DNA of 64,000 nt from contig NHNW01000034.1 of assembly GCA_002786025.1 (NCBI GenBank), positions 124,001-188,000 on the forward strand. The letters are read 5' to 3'. Source of the stretch: Zasmidium citrigriseum (Eukaryota > Ascomycota > Dothideomycetes > Mycosphaerellales > Mycosphaerellaceae). The position numbers and the translations under genes were made by a program. The notes under the pieces are model-generated. The model ran no database searches, was not told where the DNA came from, and worked only from the letters and a program-made list of their open reading frames with translations. Of this stretch, positions 1 through 10,824 are shown in pieces; position 1 is the first letter of the stretch; the number at the start of each line of letters is the position of its first letter.

Positions 1-2
1 TG

Positions 3-1475
3 GACGACCGCGTGCTTCTGCTGAAGGACTGGCTGAACCTCTTGGGCGGTGAGCTGGACTACGACTACCCCACCACTGAGCAGCCGCATGGAAACTCGCA
101 CATCAGACACTCCCGCGCCAAGGTTCTCGGCGGTTGCTCCAGCCACAACACGCTGATCAGCTTCCGTCCGTTCGAATACGACTGCCAGCGATGGGTTGCT
201 CAGGGCTGCAAAGGCTGGGACTTCAAGACCTTCACCCGTCTGCTCGACAACCTGCGCAACACCGTCCAACCTGTTCACGAGAGACACAGGAACCAGCTTT
301 GCAAGGACTGGGTCGAAACCGGCTCCAAGGCTCTTGGCGTTCCAGTTGTTCACGACTACAACAAGGAGATTCGATCCACGGGAGCTCTTCACCCCGGAAT
401 CGGCTTCTTGTCCGTCTCTTACAACCCCGACGATGGCCGCAGGAGCAGTGCCAGCGTTGCCTACATCCATCCGATCCTGCGAGGCGAGGAGAGGAGGTCC
501 AACTTGACCATCCTCACGAATGCTTGGGTGAGTAAGATCAATCTTGCCGGCGCTAAAGTCACAGGCGTGAACGTGACGCTGCAAGATGGCACCAAGCACA
601 CCCTCAATGCCAAAGCGGAAACCATCTTGTGTGCAGGTGCTGTTGACACTCCCCGCTTGATGATGCTCTCTGGTCTCGGCCCAAAGCAACACCTCGAGTC
701 TCTCGGTATCCAAGTCCACAAGGACATTCCCGGCGTAGGCGAGAACTTGATCGATCACCCAGAGAGCATCATCCTCTGGGAGCTGAACAAGCCCGTCCCC
801 GCCAATCAGACCGTCATGGACTCCGATGCCGCCCTCTTCTTGCGAAGAGAAATCCCCAACGCAGCAGGCGGCGATCGCGACATCATCGATATCATGGCCC
901 ACTGCTACCAAGTCCCATTCGTCTACAACACTGAACGTCTGGGTTATGATGTTCCAAAGGACGCTTTCTGCGTGACTCCTAACATCCCTCGTCCACGTTC
1001 CCGGGGTAAGCTGTACCTCACGAGCGCCGACCCCAGCGTCAAGCCCGCCCTTGACTTCCGTTACTTCTCCGACCCAGAGGGTTACGACGCCGCCACCATC
1101 GTCGCCGGTCTCAAGGCCGCCCGTGAGATCGCTACGCAGAAGCCATTCTCCGACTGGATCAAGCGAGAGATTGCCCCCGGACCAAAGATCCAGTCCGACG
1201 AGGAGCTCAGCGAGTACGGCCGCCGCGTCGCTCACACCGTCTACCATCCAGCCGGTACCACCAAGATGGGCGACGTCAAGACCAACCACATGGCCGTCGT
1301 CGACCCAGAGCTCAAGATCCGCGGACTGCAGAACGTCCGCATTGCTGATGCTGGTGTCTTCCCCGAGATGCCTTCTGTCAACCCCATGTTGACTGTGCTC
1401 TCCATTGGCGAGCGCTGCGCCGAGATGGTTGCTCAGACCTGGGGCTGGACCGGTCTTGAGAGGGCCAGGCTGTAA
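3..1475 (+). CDS. GMC-family oxidoreductase, 5' end outside window
   Basis: This is the C-terminal 490 or so residues of a FAD-dependent glucose-methanol-choline oxidoreductase (choline dehydrogenase or alcohol oxidase type). The reading frame is open from base 3 and no start codon is required here, because the N-terminal Rossmann GxGxxG segment lies outside the window. Visible signatures are the GMC motif HSRAKVLGGCSSHN near the start, the middle GAVDTPRLMMLSGLGP motif, and the C-terminal active-site segment HTVYHPAGTTKMG followed by ADAGVFPEMPSVNP with its conserved Asn-Pro. No intron is seen in this part. The family oxidises alcohols using FAD. The substrate cannot be read from the sequence. 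The TAA stop is at 1473-1475. Confidence 0.93.
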   Translation, partial: DDRVLLLKDWLNLLGGELDYDYPTTEQPHGNSHIRHSRAKVLGGCSSHNTLISFRPFEYDCQRWVAQGCKGWDFKTFTRLLDNLRNTVQPVHERHRNQLCKDWVETGSKALGVPVVHDYNKEIRSTGALHPGIGFLSVSYNPDDGRRSSASVAYIHPILRGEERRSNLTILTNAWVSKINLAGAKVTGVNVTLQDGTKHTLNAKAETILCAGAVDTPRLMMLSGLGPKQHLESLGIQVHKDIPGVGENLIDHPESIILWELNKPVPANQTVMDSDAALFLRREIPNAAGGDRDIIDIMAHCYQVPFVYNTERLGYDVPKDAFCVTPNIPRPRSRGKLYLTSADPSVKPALDFRYFSDPEGYDAATIVAGLKAAREIATQKPFSDWIKREIAPGPKIQSDEELSEYGRRVAHTVYHPAGTTKMGDVKTNHMAVVDPELKIRGLQNVRIADAGVFPEMPSVNPMLTVLSIGERCAEMVAQTWGWTGLERARL

Positions 1476-1780
1476 GCTGTGATTGTTCACACTTGGAGTT
1501 CGGTGCGATGTCAAACGAGTTTCACAAAAAGCATGTAACAGGATCTACAAAGGTTATTTATATGAGCAAGCGAGCACGGCGTTGGGATTTGAGGTTTCTG
1601 GAATGTGTAAAAAGCAGCTACGATACCCAAGTATTTGGTAGTTACCAAGACGAGTTAGAGAGCTGTGTATATCAACTTGCACGAATATGATGAAGCAGAC
1701 AGACCGCTTTCTGCCTACCCAACGTATCCTCTGAATAGCTCTCCTCATTGTCCGGGCGCACTGCTTGCCGTATGCAGAAA

Positions 1781-1812
1781 ATCACGTGATTTTCACGTGA
1801 CTTTCACGTGAC
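1781..1812. promoter_or_regulatory. Three CACGTG boxes spaced exactly 11 bases
   Basis: CACGTG hexamers begin at 1783, 1794 and 1805, so each is one helical turn from the next. The first is within the palindrome ATCACGTGAT. CACGTG is the core site of fungal bHLH proteins of the Cbf1/Pho4 type. A regulatory role is inferred from the regular phasing. No binding is shown here, and it is not clear which neighbouring gene would be served. Confidence 0.45.
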
Positions 1813-1826
1813 ATCTGCCGACGTCG

Positions 1827-1856
1827 AAAGGGGGTGGACTTAAGTCCACCCCCTTT
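1827..1856. repeat. 30-base perfect palindrome
   Basis: The left half is AAAGGGGGTGGACTT and the right half is its exact reverse complement, with no loop. It lies 17 bases after the last of three phased CACGTG boxes. Its form resembles the second palindrome at 3993-4028. Confidence 0.85.
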
Positions 1857-2726
1857 GGTGCCAAGACAGAAATTTGGGGATGGAGTGTCAGAGTGAACTC
1901 CAGTACTCCAGAGTTGGGATTCAACGTTGGGTGAACTGCAAATACTGTGCATCTGTAAGTGCACGAACGCGCGTGGTCCCCAAGGCTTGGCAATCACATG
2001 GAAAAGCGGCCGCGCAAGAATTTCGTCTTTTTCGGCCCCATCAACGTCCAAACTCGCAAGCACAGCTCGGCTGCAGCGATAGCTCAGTCAATTATGTCAA
2101 TCCCCGTGATCGTTTCGAAAACGCGTCGTGCAGCCTGCGCAGCTCCCGAGCGCTCACCTTCGGGAGGCAGACAAGGCGCGGGTCCCGCAATAACTGGAAA
2201 TTCTGCTCCGCTCGTCGAACCGACTCTAACCTCGCGAACCATTCTCATCTCTTCGACGTGCACATCATGCACCATCGGAGGACCGAAGTACCGAAGTTGG
2301 CAGTGAAGCATAGCATAGCTATGGTGTCTTAAGCGCCCTGTCGTAGTAGGTCGCCAGGGAACCCTTGCCCGTCATATACGCTAGGACATCCCATTGGCCC
2401 AAGCTCTCGATGTGATGAATGTATATGGACGCATTAGGAAGTCTCCAGGACCAGGCTGTATGCAGTCTTGACCTATCATTGCCGTTATATTTATATGAGG
2501 AGTGGGTCCATCAGGAGCTATGGTTCATAGCGTGAGATACATAAGTAGCTCGTATGCCCTTCTCTTCCATCTCATCCTTCACTCCTCCGCTCCCACTCTT
2601 CTTGGCGCTCGTTGGGCCCATTTTTCCCCAAGTATTCTTGTCACCCATTCTTGACCTTCGCGTCCGATCAACATCGCACCTTGAGTCTTCACCACACAAC
2701 ACCTCAGGAGCTTCGAGCGCAAAGCT

Positions 2727-3354
2727 ATGAGCCATCCACGCAGATCCTGGACCAAGTGCCAAAGCTGCAATATTCGGATGCAAGGAATGCCGTGCTTAGA
2801 GTGCGGTCGCGTATCAATGAACAGCATCAGGGAAGTCCGAGCTCTTGAGCACGAAAGGGACGTAGAGAGACTCGCAGCGGGTGCCATGACCCCATCAACT
2901 CAGAACATGTCACCGGCTGGAAATGAGACAAATATGGGAATGGGGAACGGTCGGAACGGTGAAGCACGACTGGCTTCATCGACAGAAGAGCCCCGGGTCC
3001 AGGAGTCAAAAAAACGTACTCGCCGTGACTCTGACACGTCGACTGATTACGGGACTCCACCGACTTGCTCCATGGAGAATCCATCCAAGTAAGTCACGAA
3101 TCACCCACAAGGAGAGTGATCAACCCAGAATCTGATGGAATTGTTCCGTGCCAGTTCAGACGAGAAGGAGAACACGTCGCCGAAGACTTCCGAGGAAGCA
3201 GTGAAGGGCGAAGTCCGCAAGAAGCAGGCGAAAAAGACCAAGACTGACGATGAGCGCCTTTGCCCCACGTTCGACGTAAGTGGCCCTTGCAAGTTCATGA
3301 ACTCGTACACTGAAAAATTCGCGACAGGGAAAGCAGGGTCAGCTTGATCAATAG
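2727..3354 (+). CDS. Small CxxC/CxxC protein of unknown function, three exons
   Basis: The model joins 2727-3088, 3155-3275 and 3328-3354 and encodes 169 residues. The introns are GTAAGT...CCAG (66 bases) and GTAAGT...ACAG (52 bases), and the joined frame stays open. Near the N-terminus is KCQSCNIRMQGMPCLECG, two CxxC pairs that could bind a zinc ion like a small ribbon. The remainder is polar, rich in Ser, Thr, Lys and Glu, with basic stretches (KKRTRR and RKKQAKKTK) that look like nuclear localisation signals. I do not recognise the family. The gene lies between two perfect palindromes. The third exon adds only eight residues and is the least certain part. Confidence 0.5.
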
Positions 3355-4771
3355 GCTGAGACATGGAGTGAGGACGACGAAAGCTATGTCGACGCAAATG
3401 CCTTGAATGGCGGTCCACGTTCAACACGTGGACAACGGAGACATTGAGAGGGAAAGATTTTGTTGGGGAGAATGGATTTTGGGACATCTGCTTGACTGTG
3501 TGTCTTGAAGAATCTTCGAAATTTCTCGTTGGCTGCTTAATATCGATTGCGGTGATAGTTACTTTTCGGGTTGTGTCTGAAAGGTAGCTTTATGGTGTTA
3601 TATGACTTTTGTACACCGCTCGGGTTCTCGATTCAGTTGCTCTCATTGGATTTTACGAAACACGACGTGGCACCGTGACAATAGACCCCATGAAGGGCAA
3701 CGATCTGCGAATCGAGATCTTAGATTCCATGCCTTGCTCTCCATGCTAAGTCGCTTTCATAAGGCTTTGCGTATTTCGTGGAAGACGCGAAGTCGAATTT
3801 GACCCCCTGTCCGCAACGACGATAGCCTTATGTAAGCCGTAGCCTGTCGATAGCCTGGTCAGAATAGCAACAACTTTCTAAAGTCTTAACGCAATTCAAG
3901 GGAATTGTCGGGAGTTTGGAACCGCTTTTCAGTTGATTCCGCCACTGTTGCCTACTATGACGCTGTCTAAATAGAGAATATGAGGCATGAGAGTCACGTG
4001 AGGTGGGGATATCCCCACCTCACGTGACAATATTTCATGAATCATCGCTTATGAGCATCTTAAATGAGTGGAGTTGCATCCATGTCAATCTGCGTGGCTG
4101 TCATTGCTCCGCTGCTATAGGTACCGGGCGATTAAAGTGAATCGATCGCATCCCTAAGCTTGGAATACGTGCATGCTCCTAAGCACCGTAAGTGCCAACA
4201 TGTTCTGCTCAATTGATCTTGACACGGCCGTTGCAACGGACTACGAGTGTGTAATATTTTAATTACGGTCCAGTAGAATGGCAATCCCGGGTCCTAGCGG
4301 AATGTATGCAAGCCAAGAAAATTATCGAGAGCGCGAGCAGCAAGACAGGACACAAGTGACAAGTTATAGAACTCCAAGTCGCAACGAGCGAGGCTGGCAC
4401 CAAGTAGAGATCTTTGGCTTTTGAATACCAATACTACTAAGACTTGAATAAGATCAATGTCTGCTGGCATTCTCAACTTCTCTTGTGACAAAGGCGATCT
4501 TGTCTCCAGGATCCTATTATACTTGCTAGCTCAGCCAACACCAAGATATGTACATGACTATTGCCAAAACCACACCTCGATCGAGGGCAATGTTGCCAAT
4601 CTGATTGCTTGACCCTACCGAAATACCAAAGATTTCAGCGATGGCAAAGTCCAGTTTCTTTGGCACCAACATATGGACCTGGAACACAACAGCCTTCACC
4701 AAAAGGTTGGCCTTCGATGATGATGCGATGTCCAGCCGTTGTTTGGAGGAGATGGCTGAGGGTTCAAGACC
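3355..4771. other. Intergenic stretch with a palindrome
   Basis: About 1.4 kb with no supportable gene on either strand. Short frames here have no recognisable motifs. It contains the 36-base perfect palindrome at 3993-4028 and the 3' flank of the minus-strand gene that ends at 4772. Confidence 0.6.
3993..4028. repeat. 36-base perfect palindrome with CACGTG in each arm
   Basis: The left half is GTCACGTGAGGTGGGGAT and the right half is its exact reverse complement with no spacer. Each arm carries a CACGTGA box, as in the phased cluster at 1783-1810, and a G-rich core similar to that of the 1827-1856 palindrome. It could be an insertion remnant or a regulatory site. The sequence does not decide. 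Confidence 0.85.
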
Positions 4772-7123
4772 TTATTGAGTTCTGGTCAACGATCCCTTGA
4801 CATCGGACATTCCAGCTCTCTTCACAAAGTCCAACGCCGCCTCCCAGCCATCATTATCGTCTGCCTCGAACTCGAATGGCTCCGACTCCGTTGGGATGAT
4901 GAAGCTCAGCCACGCCACTTGGTAGCCCTCCAGCTTCCTGCTCATGGTCCGTTGAACGCGGGAATAGACCGCTTGCACGTCCATGGTGTCGTCCAGTACT
5001 ACAACGTTTTGTCCCGGAAGGCCGTTCACGGTAATGAAGAATCTGAAGCGGAAAGCGTCCTGCGAGTTGAGAGTCCTCGGCGTGGACATGTCGCGGACGG
5101 TCTCGCTTATCTGGCGTACCGGCCAATTGTGTCGAAGGCCCGCAGGTGAGTCTCTTTCTTCTGCAGCCGTGTGAGCAGGTTGCCGGGAGTCGATGTTGGC
5201 ATCAGCGCGCGCTGCTTGTGTGAAGGGTCTGAAAAAGCCAGGCACAGCACGACGATGCTCCGGTAGCGGAGTTGCATTGTACAGGTCTTCGTCGTCTTCA
5301 ATAGTGGGAACGTTGGTAGCAGGAATTGACATGCCGCCGCCGGCGACCTGCCTGTGCGATCCCGACGCATTCCTAAGTGGCAGTTTGCCAAAGGCTTTGG
5401 AGGACAGACCTGGTGCGGCGTCTTGTTGGGCTTGGGTAGCCGAGGCGATGGTATTGATGGCAGCCCATTGCCCGACAGCGGCGTCCTCTCCTGCGCTCGT
5501 ATCTGAGTCGGCATCGAACCAGGGGCTAGGCTCCCTTGGAGTTTGTCGATAGTTAAGATCGACCGCATCGGTGGAATGACGATGGTAAGACTGCCTCGTT
5601 CGCTTGATTGCAGCGGCCTGGGCAAAGGCATCGGAGCTTCTTTTGGATGAGGTGCTGTCCGCGTTAGTCGGCCGTGGCGAAATCAAAATCATAGTGGAAG
5701 TACCTGTGCTGTTCTGAAGACTTTGCCTCACCACGAAACAACTGTGCTTCTGGGTGAGGGGTGAGCAATAGCTGAGAGGTGTAGCCTCCATCTACTCTCC
5801 AGAAGCCCCAGACGGGTGACTTGCTCTGAATGTGAGGCATTTGCTTGATCAGAGCAAAGACGTTCTGCTCGCCAAGCTTGCATTTGTAGAGCCACACCTA
5901 CAAACGTTGTTTCAGCTGTTGACGATCGGCTCCTCGCGCAAGACTATACTTACATTTTTCCGCATTTCGGTGGTGCTCTCTTTGTCCTTGTAATTGAATT
6001 GATGGCATGCAATCCCAAGGAGGGAGCCATTTTGACACGCTGCGCACTGCAAATACGCTGTCGATGATTCTGGTATCTCCTAGAATTTTGTTAGTCACAA
6101 GAAATACCGCGCTTGCTGTTCCGATGACCGTGAAGCTATCTCCGGTACATGTAGAGTCACTATTCTCACGATGAGGGCAGCGGAGGCGTATGACAATGTT
6201 ACCGCATGGAGATAGGCGACAGTCTCTTTCATGAGGCAGGGTCAGATATTCAATAGGGTGCAGCTTTGTTGACATACCTCGAACACATAGGGCTCGTTGT
6301 AACCCTTTCTCCTGCCGCCGTCCGTCTGGATGAAGTACTCTCTCGTCACCTCATGGTACGACTGATAGCCCTCGACGGCTTTATTATGGTCATAGTCGCC
6401 GAGCCAGACACCTTGCTGTTGCAAGACCGTTGCATCTTGATGGGCGTCCAGACCGAAACCGACAGCGAAGCACACGGGGACACTGGTCGAAATCGATTGG
6501 CACGATCTTCGGGTCGTGTGAAGAGGCGTGGTGGATCTCCAGCTGCCATCGACAGATGTCTCCCGAGTCTTCTGGATGTTCTCTTTGTGATGGCGGAATA
6601 TGCGTTCGACGACCAGGGTGCAGACGGCGTCCTTCAGGCTGCGAGAATCATCAGTATCAGACCACGTCGACGCCATCTCGAAGCATGTAACGGTGTCTAT
6701 GGCGCTTGTTGAGAGCTTAAGAGCCTTGGTTCAGGAGTAGTGAGGATGGGGACAGGGGCGCGGGAGAGTGACTCACAACTCATGATCTTCGGCGTTATCG
6801 AAGTAGAGCTTCTTGGTGTAGGGCGTGTGCTTCGTAACCTCACCCGGGTTGAAAAGCCATGGCCTGTGCTTCATGCGACTCCAAATGCGCGGGCCATACT
6901 CACTAAAGAGCGCTTCGGCCGCCTCACGCGTGACAGTACCGTGCAGGATCTCATCGTTGGTCTTGGTGTAATGCAGCTTACACAGCTTGGGTATCTCCAA
7001 ATCGTAGAACTCCTTCACGGGAGCGTCCTCGGAGGCCTTCCAGTCAGCAGCGGTCTTGGTGTAAGGTGCCCTCAACCCGATACTCGAAATGAGATCGAGC
7101 ACTCCTGGACCTGAGCGACCCAT
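4772..7123 (-). CDS. Hypothetical protein with 'NAED' module, five exons
   Basis: On the minus strand I join 7123-6777, 6638-6278, 6079-5954, 5897-5704 and 5654-4772, giving 636 residues. The last intron (49 bases) has a textbook GACTAAC branch site. The model is supported by continuous phase across every junction. The N-terminal 150 residues contain an EYGPRIW...YFDNAEDHE segment followed by KDAVCTLVVERIF. This matches the N-terminus of the protein encoded at 12184-15714, including an intron at the same codon and phase. A CAAC...ACH segment and KSPVWGFWRVDGGYTSQLLL follow. The last 100 residues look like a PB1/ubiquitin-like fold, which is a weak guess. The function is unknown. The boundaries of the 126-base exon are the least certain. 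Confidence 0.62.
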
Positions 7124-8000
7124 CGTAACGCAGTCTCCGCGCGGATGAGACGAGGCTGATTGGCGATCGTTGGTACGGTGGCAGAGTCGCAGGGACGGGG
7201 ATGGAGATGAGCGATAGCGGAACTTGAGGGATGAGTCTGGGCCTTGTGTTCACCATGTGAGGCGAGGCTGTTGGAGCGAGCCTGAGGAGATGCGCCGGGG
7301 GCGGTGTAAGGAACGGAGTGAGGGACGGAGTGAGGGACGGAGCGAGGAACGGAGCGAGGAGCTGAGTGAGGGATGTTGTAGGGGACGGACTGAGGGACGG
7401 GGTGAGGGAGGGAGGAGAAGGAAGGAAGGAGGCAGGGCGCGGGTTTAAAATAGGGGACGGAGGTCCCACCCCAGGGCAGGCCCCGCTTCCCAACGCCTGC
7501 CCTCTGAAGTCAAAACTCACCTCTGGACTTCGTCCTATTGGCAGAAAGGGGTCACGATGCTCTAATATCCACTTCGAAGCACGACTTGGACTCCGGTAGT
7601 TGTTGAGAATTAATATGAAGGGAAGTACCCCTCGTCCTGTGACTTGATGACCGCTGGCTCATCCCACCTTGAGTTCACCACGCCTTGCAGGGGCAATGAG
7701 CGACCGGCATTCTCCGCTTATGTCTGGCATCGGCCTGGATCGGGCGACTGTGTGAACGGCGGTAGCTGTGCAAGAGCATGCCGTGGAATTGTTCGGCCGT
7801 AGGGCGCCTCGACTGGAGCATGTTGCATGGAATGCCTTGAGGACAAAGTCTGACGATACCGCGGCAACAGCTTGAAGCGATCTGGACAGCGCCGACCGGA
7901 AGAGATAGATGGCTGCCAGCCATCACTCGCGCACCTGCGTCCTGTTAGCCGCTCGAGTACAACGTCTTGTGTGATGCTGAATTGGAGAGTCAAACGTCAT
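7124..8000. other. Intergenic stretch with minisatellite
   Basis: This lies between the start of the five-exon gene and the end of pantothenate kinase, both on the minus strand. It contains the G-rich minisatellite at about 7305-7430 and is otherwise without recognisable features. A proline-rich open frame that crosses the minisatellite on the minus strand is only the translation of the repeat. Confidence 0.6.
7305..7430. repeat. G-rich 12-base minisatellite
   Basis: Imperfect copies of a GAGGGACGGAGT-like unit run in tandem, with variants such as GAGGAACGGAGC. The stretch lies 180 to 300 bases upstream of the start codon of the five-exon gene, in its probable promoter. It is strongly strand-asymmetric (G+A on plus, C+T on minus). 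Confidence 0.7.
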
Positions 8001-9443
8001 TCATTGCTCTCCGGGTTCTACACTTCTAGCCCTACCCCAGTTGGCAGGCTTGCGCTTCACGAAAGCGCCCACTGCGCCAAGGTATCCTTCATGGCGCAAA
8101 AAGAACGCTTGCTTGGTGCCTTTACTCCAGAACTTGATGGCAAAGGACAGCGTGTGTATCGTCTGTTGGTGGCCGCGGATGAAGGATCCGCCGAAGTAGA
8201 TGCGCTTCAGGTCGTGTCGTTCTGATTGCAGGAAGGAGATTTGGCCGATGTTGTTACTGCGATTCGTTAGCTTGAGTGAGTTGACGAGGGAGAGACCGAG
8301 AAAGACTCACCTTATAGCGTAGAGCAAGCTCCGCGAGATGTCCTCCGGCTTGAACATCCTGCCATCACCAACCAAACCGCTTCCATCCCTGTCGTCCATG
8401 TCGTGTGTGAAAGGCGTGAATTTGGATCTATTCTGATCTCCATTGCTGAGATTGCCATCTTCAGCCTGCCGCTCTGCCTCCCGCTTCCTTTTCAATACCT
8501 TGCCAAAACTGCTGGCAATCGTCCTTTCGCTGAGCCCGATCTTCTCATAACCCATGCCTTCCCCGTAAATGTCGCCCACAAGCAAGTCCACTGCGCTGTT
8601 GTCGCCTTTATCAGCCATATCCAGCATATCGTCGAAGTTTCGAGCTCCCGTCAGAAGAGAAAGAAGACCCCAGAGAGTGCCGCCACCAAGGGAAGTGCCG
8701 CCAATGCGCTGGTATTGCGAAGGACCAGAAACCTTGATCATGGACACACCACTGCCAATGTTCACGAGTAGGTAAGGATAAACATCCTCTCGAGGCTCCT
8801 GGAAAGCCAATGGGTTCTCCGGTTCGCTGTCGTTGTATGTGAAGACCTCGTTGGGAATTTGCGTGATGAAGAAGTCCAGGCCTTTGATCAGACATTCCAT
8901 TTCGTCTTCTCGCTCGACCTCCACTCCCAATCGCTCCCTGATCCGGTCGTAGAATTTGAAAGCGCCTCCTCCGGTCGCCATGATGCTGAGTTTGGTAGAT
9001 CGGTCCACTCCATTGGTTTGCTGATGCTTAACCTGCAAAAGTCGCAGATACTCGATGCAGTCGTCGATCTTGTCGGTCTCGAAAGAAAGAAAGCTGAGCC
9101 TGCCGCCGGACTCTGTCTCCCGATTCTCCCTTGTAAAGTACACCACCTTGACCAGCGACCCGCCAATGTCGGCCGCCACATGGCTCACAACAGAAGTGTG
9201 GTTCGGCAGTCGTATGTCACGCTTGTGGTGCTGATACGATTGCTCCTCGCTCTCTGAGCTGCTCGTCGTCGGTGATCGGTCGGGCGACGCATCCTCATCC
9301 TCGTGATCAATGATATAAGCTCCAGCGACATTGATCTTGATAGACCCTGGCTGGGCAATGGCTTGCTGCATATCAGCAGAGCTGGACAACCGCCGCTTCT
9401 TGGACATCTTTGGTCTGACAACGGGCTCCATGGTGGCTGTCAT
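8001..9443 (-). CDS. Type II pantothenate kinase
   Basis: Pantothenate kinase phosphorylates pantothenate with ATP, the first and controlling step of coenzyme A synthesis. Two exons, 9443-8311 and 8256-8001 on the minus strand, give 462 residues. The intron begins GTGAGT, has a GCTAAC branch site and ends in CAG. After a basic N-terminal extension of about 85 residues come the phosphate-binding [15 protein letters not shown] segment, ATGGGAFKF, the [11 protein letters not shown] and [13 protein letters not shown] motifs, and across the intron junction [11 protein letters not shown]. The C-terminal exon carries [11 protein letters not shown] and [15 protein letters not shown]. These are hallmarks of the eukaryotic (fumble-like) family. 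The gene is divergent from RTF2 with 445 bases between start codons. Confidence 0.95.
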
Positions 9444-9888
9444 GTCGCCGCCGACGGCGATGTTGGAGGTCTCCTATCTTATCAATGCCTCGAGTGCTGA
9501 CTCCCGAAAGCGGCAGTTGGTTTATGACTCTTGGCACCTCCGAATGACCGCCGTGAGTCAAGCAAGTGAATGAAGGGGCGAGGCTAAGCTGAGCGCCATC
9601 CGTAGCCGCAAAATAAGATAGAACGGCAGCCTCGGGTTAGGTTAAGCGGACCAGGTGAGGACATGGTGTCATTGCGAATGGTTGATTTTGGGAGTAGGAT
9701 TGAAAGGCAGTCTCCCGAGGGACTCGGCTGAGTGGACGGAGTCCGAGCGCAGCGGGAGTCGTTCGTTCTTGCCTCGCGCCAAGACGGCAACTTTACGCGT
9801 TACCTGCGCTTTCCTCGAGTGACTGCCGCAAACTTTCCAACTGCAATCACCGTCGTCACACTCTTTCGACATCGCAGCGTCGGCGACC
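9444..9888. promoter_or_regulatory. Divergent promoter of pantothenate kinase and RTF2
   Basis: The 445 bases separate two divergent start codons and must hold both promoters and 5' leaders. There is no TATA-like element that I would trust. No further feature is visible. Confidence 0.55.
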
Positions 9889-10824
9889 ATGGGCAACGAC
9901 GGCGGCAGCATACCGACTCGTCGTGAGCTGGTCAAAGAAGCTGCGCGCAATCCGACCGCAACCGAGATCAAAGAATCGCAGCACGAGCAACAAGAATACT
10001 ACTGGACCACCGATCCTATCTCACGAGAACCCTTGGCGCGACCCGTCGTCTCCGATGCGAATGGCAAACTGTACAACAAGGCAACCATTCTCGAGTTTCT
10101 CGTGGAGGGCACCCGTAAGGAGGATGCTGAGACAATCACCCAAGGCGCAGTCAAGAGCTTGAAGGATGTGGTGGAAGTCAAGTTTGAGGTCGATGAAGAG
10201 GCGTCGAAGCAGGCGAACGGATCAGCAAAGCATGAGGCATGGAAGTGTCCCATCACTGGCGACAAGCTGGGTCCTGGCTCGAAAGCAGCATATCTGGTAC
10301 CCTGCGGTCATGCTTTCTCTGGCAGCGCAATCAAGGAGGTGTCGGGTGAGAAGTGCCTGACTTGCGATACGGAGTACGCTTCCAACGACATCATTCCCAT
10401 ACTACCGACTGCACCTACGGAAATCGCGCGCCTGTCATTAAGAGCAAAGTCATTGCAAGAGAGAGGTCTGTCGCATTCTTTGAAGAAAGCCTCTGGCGGC
10501 AAGAAGCGCAAGAAGGATGAAGTGGCTGAAGAGCACACCAATGGGACGAAAGATGTGAAGAGTGCATCCAAGAAGGACGGACTTCATGCATCGCCAGCCG
10601 TGAAGGAAGTGGCAGAGTCAGACGGCTCGAACAGGATCAACAACGCCTCGACCGCATCTCTGACAGCCAAGGTCTTGCAGGAGCAAGAACAAGCAAAGAA
10701 ACGAAGACTGGAAAACGACAATGTTCGCAGTCTCTTTTCGACGAGAGACCAGAGCAAGCCTTACGAGAAGAACAGCGACTTCATGACTCGGGGCTTCAGC
10801 ATGCCGTCGAAATCGAAAGGATGA
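9889..10824 (+). CDS. rtf2: Replication termination factor 2 (Rtf2) family protein
   Basis: An intronless gene of 311 residues. The N-terminus MGNDGGSIPTRRELVK and the following DPISREPLARPVV and GKLYNKATILEFL segments are characteristic of the Rtf2 family. A degenerate C2HC2-type RING follows: WKCPITGDKL near residue 119, then CGHAFSG and EKCLTCDTEY. In fission yeast Rtf2 works with PCNA to stabilise forks stalled at the replication barrier RTS1. Vertebrate relatives are removed from stalled forks by the proteasome. The C-terminal third is Lys-rich and low in complexity (KKRKKD, KKRR), consistent with a nuclear location. The start is supported by the conserved N-terminus and the context ACCATGG. 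Confidence 0.93.
   Translation: MGNDGGSIPTRRELVKEAARNPTATEIKESQHEQQEYYWTTDPISREPLARPVVSDANGKLYNKATILEFLVEGTRKEDAETITQGAVKSLKDVVEVKFEVDEEASKQANGSAKHEAWKCPITGDKLGPGSKAAYLVPCGHAFSGSAIKEVSGEKCLTCDTEYASNDIIPILPTAPTEIARLSLRAKSLQERGLSHSLKKASGGKKRKKDEVAEEHTNGTKDVKSASKKDGLHASPAVKEVAESDGSNRINNASTASLTAKVLQEQEQAKKRRLENDNVRSLFSTRDQSKPYEKNSDFMTRGFSMPSKSKG

Larger units (their letters stand above)
1476..2726. other. Intergenic stretch with E-boxes and a palindrome
   Basis: About 1.25 kb without a supportable gene. Short open frames occur but lack family signatures and overlap one another on both strands. The notable content is the CACGTG cluster at 1783-1810 and the perfect palindrome at 1827-1856. The 3' part (2,500-2,726) is presumably the promoter and leader of the small downstream gene. 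Confidence 0.6.

Noticed and set aside
5664..5897. Separate small gene ending in a short tail
   Set aside because: The frame continues into the downstream exon through a 49-base intron with a clear branch site, so it is an exon of the five-exon gene.
7044..7520. Proline-rich open frame upstream of the five-exon gene
   Set aside because: It is the translation of the G-rich minisatellite and overlaps the true first exon in another frame.
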